Below are positions 61,427 to 64,000 of a stretch of DNA of 64,000 nucleotides, one piece after another. Where the stretch lies: the NCBI GenBank assembly GCA_027484145.1, contig JAIXUH010000005.1:109165-173164 (forward strand), in the 5' to 3' direction. Source of the stretch: Rhodobacter sp. GTDB lineage: Bacteria; Pseudomonadota; Alphaproteobacteria; Rhodobacterales; Rhodobacteraceae. Position 1 is the first letter of the stretch; each line of letters opens with the position of its first letter. The notes under the pieces were generated by a model. It had not been told where the DNA came from. It made no database searches and saw only the letters and a program-made list of their open reading frames with translations. Position numbers and translations under genes: made by a program.

Positions 61427-62740
61427 ATGCGAACACTTGATCCGATTCGAGCAAATCTCCGACTGATCGCTGCCGTGCTGATCTGGGTCAGCGGGTGGTC
61501 CATGTTGTACCTGCCAGCTTTGGCGAACGATGTTGATCCCGACGCATGGACACGCAAAACATTAGAAAACGGTCGCATCAGTTATGTCACAAAATCCAAA
61601 CGCATTTTGTCAGGCTTGTGGGTAAATGCTGGTGAAATGACCGACGTGGTGATCTCGTTGCCAGATCAGCAGAGCCAAAGGGGCAAGATAACGGCCAAGT
61701 TCCTAAGCTTCGAAGGCAACATACGTTCGCTCCTTGATGCGTTGTTGCCGATTACCCTTGATCCCTGTCAGGACATACCCAAGGAAAGCAGCCGTCTGAT
61801 TGCAAGAGATTTTTCAACAACTGCTGACACCGATGCAATGGCTTTCCCCAACAGCCCCGTTGAAACTGCTCACTTCAAGTATCTTGAAATCGGCGCTCAA
61901 ACAATGCTCCGTGGTCAGGATTGCATACTTAAGGGACATCTCGTCGGCAAGGACTTTTCGGTTTTGTCAGCAGATGGAAGTCGGCTCCTCATTGAACGAA
62001 TATCCGTCCGGGTCGTGTTTCCAACCGCATTAAACCATGCTGCGTCCGCAACAGTTCGGCTCGGGGATATCTCTGTCTTCTTGCCCGACGGAAGCAAGGC
62101 ACTAGAACTCAAAGCAGCTTTCGTCGGTTTTTCGGCGAATGCGGAACAGAGGACAAGCCTAGCTGCAAAGGAGTTATCTACTGACGAAAGTGGAGTGGTC
62201 GTTGCTTCAATCACCGACCTCTCTGTGTTTGACGTCTGGGGCGCTTCATTGTTCGGACATGTAAATTTTTTACTTTCCGTGGACAAAGGAAGAGTGAGAT
62301 CAGATCTTCGCGCAAACCTTATTGGCCTTGGTTGGGGCACGATGCGCCTTGACATCCATTTTCCTGCATCATTCAAGCTTCCGATCAGCAATGCCTTCTT
62401 GCCTAAGTTCGTCTCGTTTGCGGCTCTCCAACTGGCGGAAGTTCGTTGGCGCAGTTTGGGACTGTCATCAACGCTGGAAGCATTGGGCCTTCCCCAACCA
62501 CAGGTCATCATTGACACTGCATCAAGTCGCGTTGCCAGACTATTGCCGTTGCGATCCTCAGTCATACTCGCGACTGCAGTCGTAGCGACAAACTGGCTGT
62601 CAAACTCCACCCGAAAATCTATGGTGATGCGTGCCAGACCTGTGCCTCCTGCTCGTCTTATCGATATCGCCACAACAATGCTCCTCAATCCGAATGAGTT
62701 GGTGAAAAGACTTGGGTTTGCATCGTCCATACCAGAATGA
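61427..62740 (+). CDS. Probable exported protein, unknown
   Basis: 437 residues from ATG 61427 (MRTLDPIRANLRLIAAVLIW), chosen because it opens with a signal-anchor-like segment ending YLPALAND; the frame is open to an ATG at 61364 with no better ribosome binding site. The rest is beta-rich with repeated ISVFLPDGSKALELKAAFVG-like strands, then a weak hydrophobic stretch near the C-terminus (SSVILATAVVATNWLSNS). Two cysteines (DPCQD, GQDCIL) may form a disulfide. I recognise no family. It is flanked by IS debris and the adhesin gene. Confidence 0.6.
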   Translation: MRTLDPIRANLRLIAAVLIWVSGWSMLYLPALANDVDPDAWTRKTLENGRISYVTKSKRILSGLWVNAGEMTDVVISLPDQQSQRGKITAKFLSFEGNIRSLLDALLPITLDPCQDIPKESSRLIARDFSTTADTDAMAFPNSPVETAHFKYLEIGAQTMLRGQDCILKGHLVGKDFSVLSADGSRLLIERISVRVVFPTALNHAASATVRLGDISVFLPDGSKALELKAAFVGFSANAEQRTSLAAKELSTDESGVVVASITDLSVFDVWGASLFGHVNFLLSVDKGRVRSDLRANLIGLGWGTMRLDIHFPASFKLPISNAFLPKFVSFAALQLAEVRWRSLGLSSTLEALGLPQPQVIIDTASSRVARLLPLRSSVILATAVVATNWLSNSTRKSMVMRARPVPPARLIDIATTMLLNPNELVKRLGFASSIPE

Positions 62741-63100
62741 CGACATCGCAAGGTCGCAAACAATGGTTCGCTCAAACGACCGGCCCACGGCATGAGTTGC
62801 CAAGATCACATGGCCGTCGACCTGGCTTGATCATAACGAAGCTGGAAACTGCGATCGCAAGGCTACACCAAGTATCGCCAGCGAACCTGAACCAAAGGAG
62901 CGGCCCGATCGGGCACCTCTCCATGAGAGCGCAATAAGGGATCACATCTTAAGAGCACAAGAGATATTTGTTATTCAATGATTTTGACTGTTGAACGCAG
63001 CTCACGTCTCCAAAGATTCCGCTAGACATACTTTCGCGACATTGCGCTACCCTACATGACTCTCGCTAAGTGCCTTGGCTGGAGAGATGGGAGAAACGCT
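62741..63100. other. 360-base intergenic region before the surface-protein gene
   Basis: No supported gene. The left part (62741-62940) is GC-rich relative to the AT-rich right part (62940-63060), which is where a promoter for the following gene would lie. GGGAGAAACGCT just before 63101 supplies its ribosome binding site. Confidence 0.45.
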
Positions 63101-64000
63101 ATGCTCACCAAGTATTTTGGCGGGCGCAAAACGCACGAAAACTTTAAAGAATCCGTCGCATCGCTCGTTCTTGGGGTCGCACTATGTGCGTTTACCATTT
63201 TTGCGTCCGTACGACCAATCCAAGCGGCGGAGATTACATTCGATCGCGGCTTCATTGGATCGATGAGCGGCCAGACATTTACCGCGAGCAGTGCACTAAT
63301 TGCAGATGCAGGCAGCATCACTTTCAACGACGGCGGTTCTAGTCGGAATTTCACAAATGCCTCGGGGACATTGACTTACACTGTTGGCGGCTCATCCGTA
63401 TCGGTGGCAGGTTCGCTTACCTCCCGGCACCCGCAGGGAGGATCCCTCGCAGAGGCGGTTGTGTTCACGGCGACGGCCAGCGGCTCGTCGTATCTGATGG
63501 TGTTGAGGGGCAGTTACAGCGCGACTTACAGCGATTCTGGAAGTGCAAACCAGATTCTAGCGGGCCTAAACAATTACCTGATAGCCTATGCCGCCGACCC
63601 CGCCACTTCAACCATCCAAATAGACGGTGCATCCTCGGCGAGACTGCCTCTGGGTACTGGTGCAACGGTCTCAGTGATCGCAAAACTTAAAGACGGAACT
63701 GTCATTTCTGGTGCAACCGTGAGTCTGATGGCCGCACCGAATGTAAACGGCGTCGTGTCTCCCGCTACTGTGACGACCGACACGTCTGGAAGCGCAGTCT
63801 TTTCCGTAACGAATAGTGCCGCTGAGGTTGTCACGTATCAAGCCGCGGTGACATACGGTGGGTCCGAGACGATCCTTACCAATACAGTCACGGCGATATA
63901 TGCCGCGGACACCACCCAGCCGGTGATCACCGGCCCGAACGCCGCGACGACGGCCGGGACCGGCTCCGATGGCGCCACCATCGCCGCCGGAACCACCACC
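63101..64000 (+). CDS. Large Ig-like surface protein, N-terminal part
   Basis: An open frame of 300 codons from ATG 63101 (GGGAG upstream) runs off the window. It begins MLTKYFGGRKTHENFKESVA with an export segment SLVLGVALCAFTIFASVRPI ending QAAE. Next comes a Ser/Thr/Gly-rich domain (GSMSGQTFTASSALIADAGS ...). Then a Big_1-like immunoglobulin domain (about residues 165-260: ATVSVIAKLKDGTVISGATV, VVSPATVTTDTSGSAVFSVT). The last 35 codons (TTQPVITGPNAATTAGTGSD) are suddenly GC-rich and begin another repeat-type segment. It is probably a secreted or surface adhesin. Confidence 0.82.
   Translation, partial: MLTKYFGGRKTHENFKESVASLVLGVALCAFTIFASVRPIQAAEITFDRGFIGSMSGQTFTASSALIADAGSITFNDGGSSRNFTNASGTLTYTVGGSSVSVAGSLTSRHPQGGSLAEAVVFTATASGSSYLMVLRGSYSATYSDSGSANQILAGLNNYLIAYAADPATSTIQIDGASSARLPLGTGATVSVIAKLKDGTVISGATVSLMAAPNVNGVVSPATVTTDTSGSAVFSVTNSAAEVVTYQAAVTYGGSETILTNTVTAIYAADTTQPVITGPNAATTAGTGSDGATIAAGTTT

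Noticed and set aside
62737..62937. 66-codon plus-strand frame overlapping the end of the unknown exported protein gene
   Set aside because: It begins inside the previous gene's stop region without a ribosome binding site and shows no motif.

Overview
The window looks like chromosome, or a large replicon, of a GC-rich alphaproteobacterium of the Rhodobacter/Rhodobacteraceae type. The protein families, the many 4-base ATGA or GTGA gene overlaps and the alanine-rich proteins fit this; no rRNA or tRNA gene is present to confirm it. About 80% is ordinary high-GC coding sequence. The last 12 kb (about 51.6-63.9 kb) has visibly lower GC and carries decayed insertion sequences.

Layout. (1) 1-13.9 kb: two carbohydrate ABC importers. 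The first has a LacI regulator, two permeases, an ATPase, a binding protein and an NTF2-like protein, and two matching palindromes sit upstream of its two transcription units. The second lies beside a GH51 arabinofuranosidase and an ArsR-type regulator. (2) 13.9-18.0 kb: remains of a mobilizable plasmid (mobC, a truncated relaxase, a frameshifted parA, a 7-bp tandem repeat) with an intact-looking ccdAB toxin-antitoxin pair. (3) 18.2-20.6 kb: the first genes of a homoprotocatechuate (hpa) cluster, broken off inside hpaE. (4) 20.7-23.3 kb: a GH30 glycosidase and a divergent ROK regulator. (5) 23.4-31.7 kb: a long same-strand series of small envelope/stress-type proteins, a bactofilin-like membrane protein, a nitroreductase-like protein, a hydrolase and a cardiolipin synthase; one cupin gene has an internal amber stop. 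(6) 31.8-34.8 kb: glycerate 2-kinase and an SLC13 anion transporter.

(7) 34.9-38.4 kb: a hydrolase, a P-loop NTPase and an ABC-exporter-like protein whose nucleotide-binding domain has lost its ATPase motifs; the last two overlap. This is the most unusual module in the window. (8) 38.5-48.2 kb: SGNH hydrolase, YHS protein, CoA transferase plus TPP enzyme, a TPR protein, then opgC and an opgH-like glucosyltransferase with a secreted esterase (periplasmic glucan type, without opgG). (9) 48.4-51.6 kb: CcdA/DsbD-type membrane protein plus a thioredoxin-like protein, and a 2OG-Fe(II) oxygenase divergent from a LysR regulator.

(10) 51.6-64.0 kb: the low-GC island. It holds a 51-codon cysteine-rich ORF with a strong ribosome binding site, a degenerate receiver protein, a strong terminator with no gene in front of it (small-RNA candidate), a NarL-type response regulator coupled to a glycosyltransferase, an SH3 protein, a class A penicillin-binding protein, an IS5-type element in ruins, a GT2-like protein without its acidic motif, IS110 and IS3 fragments, an unknown exported protein, and the start of a large Ig-like surface protein that runs off the window.
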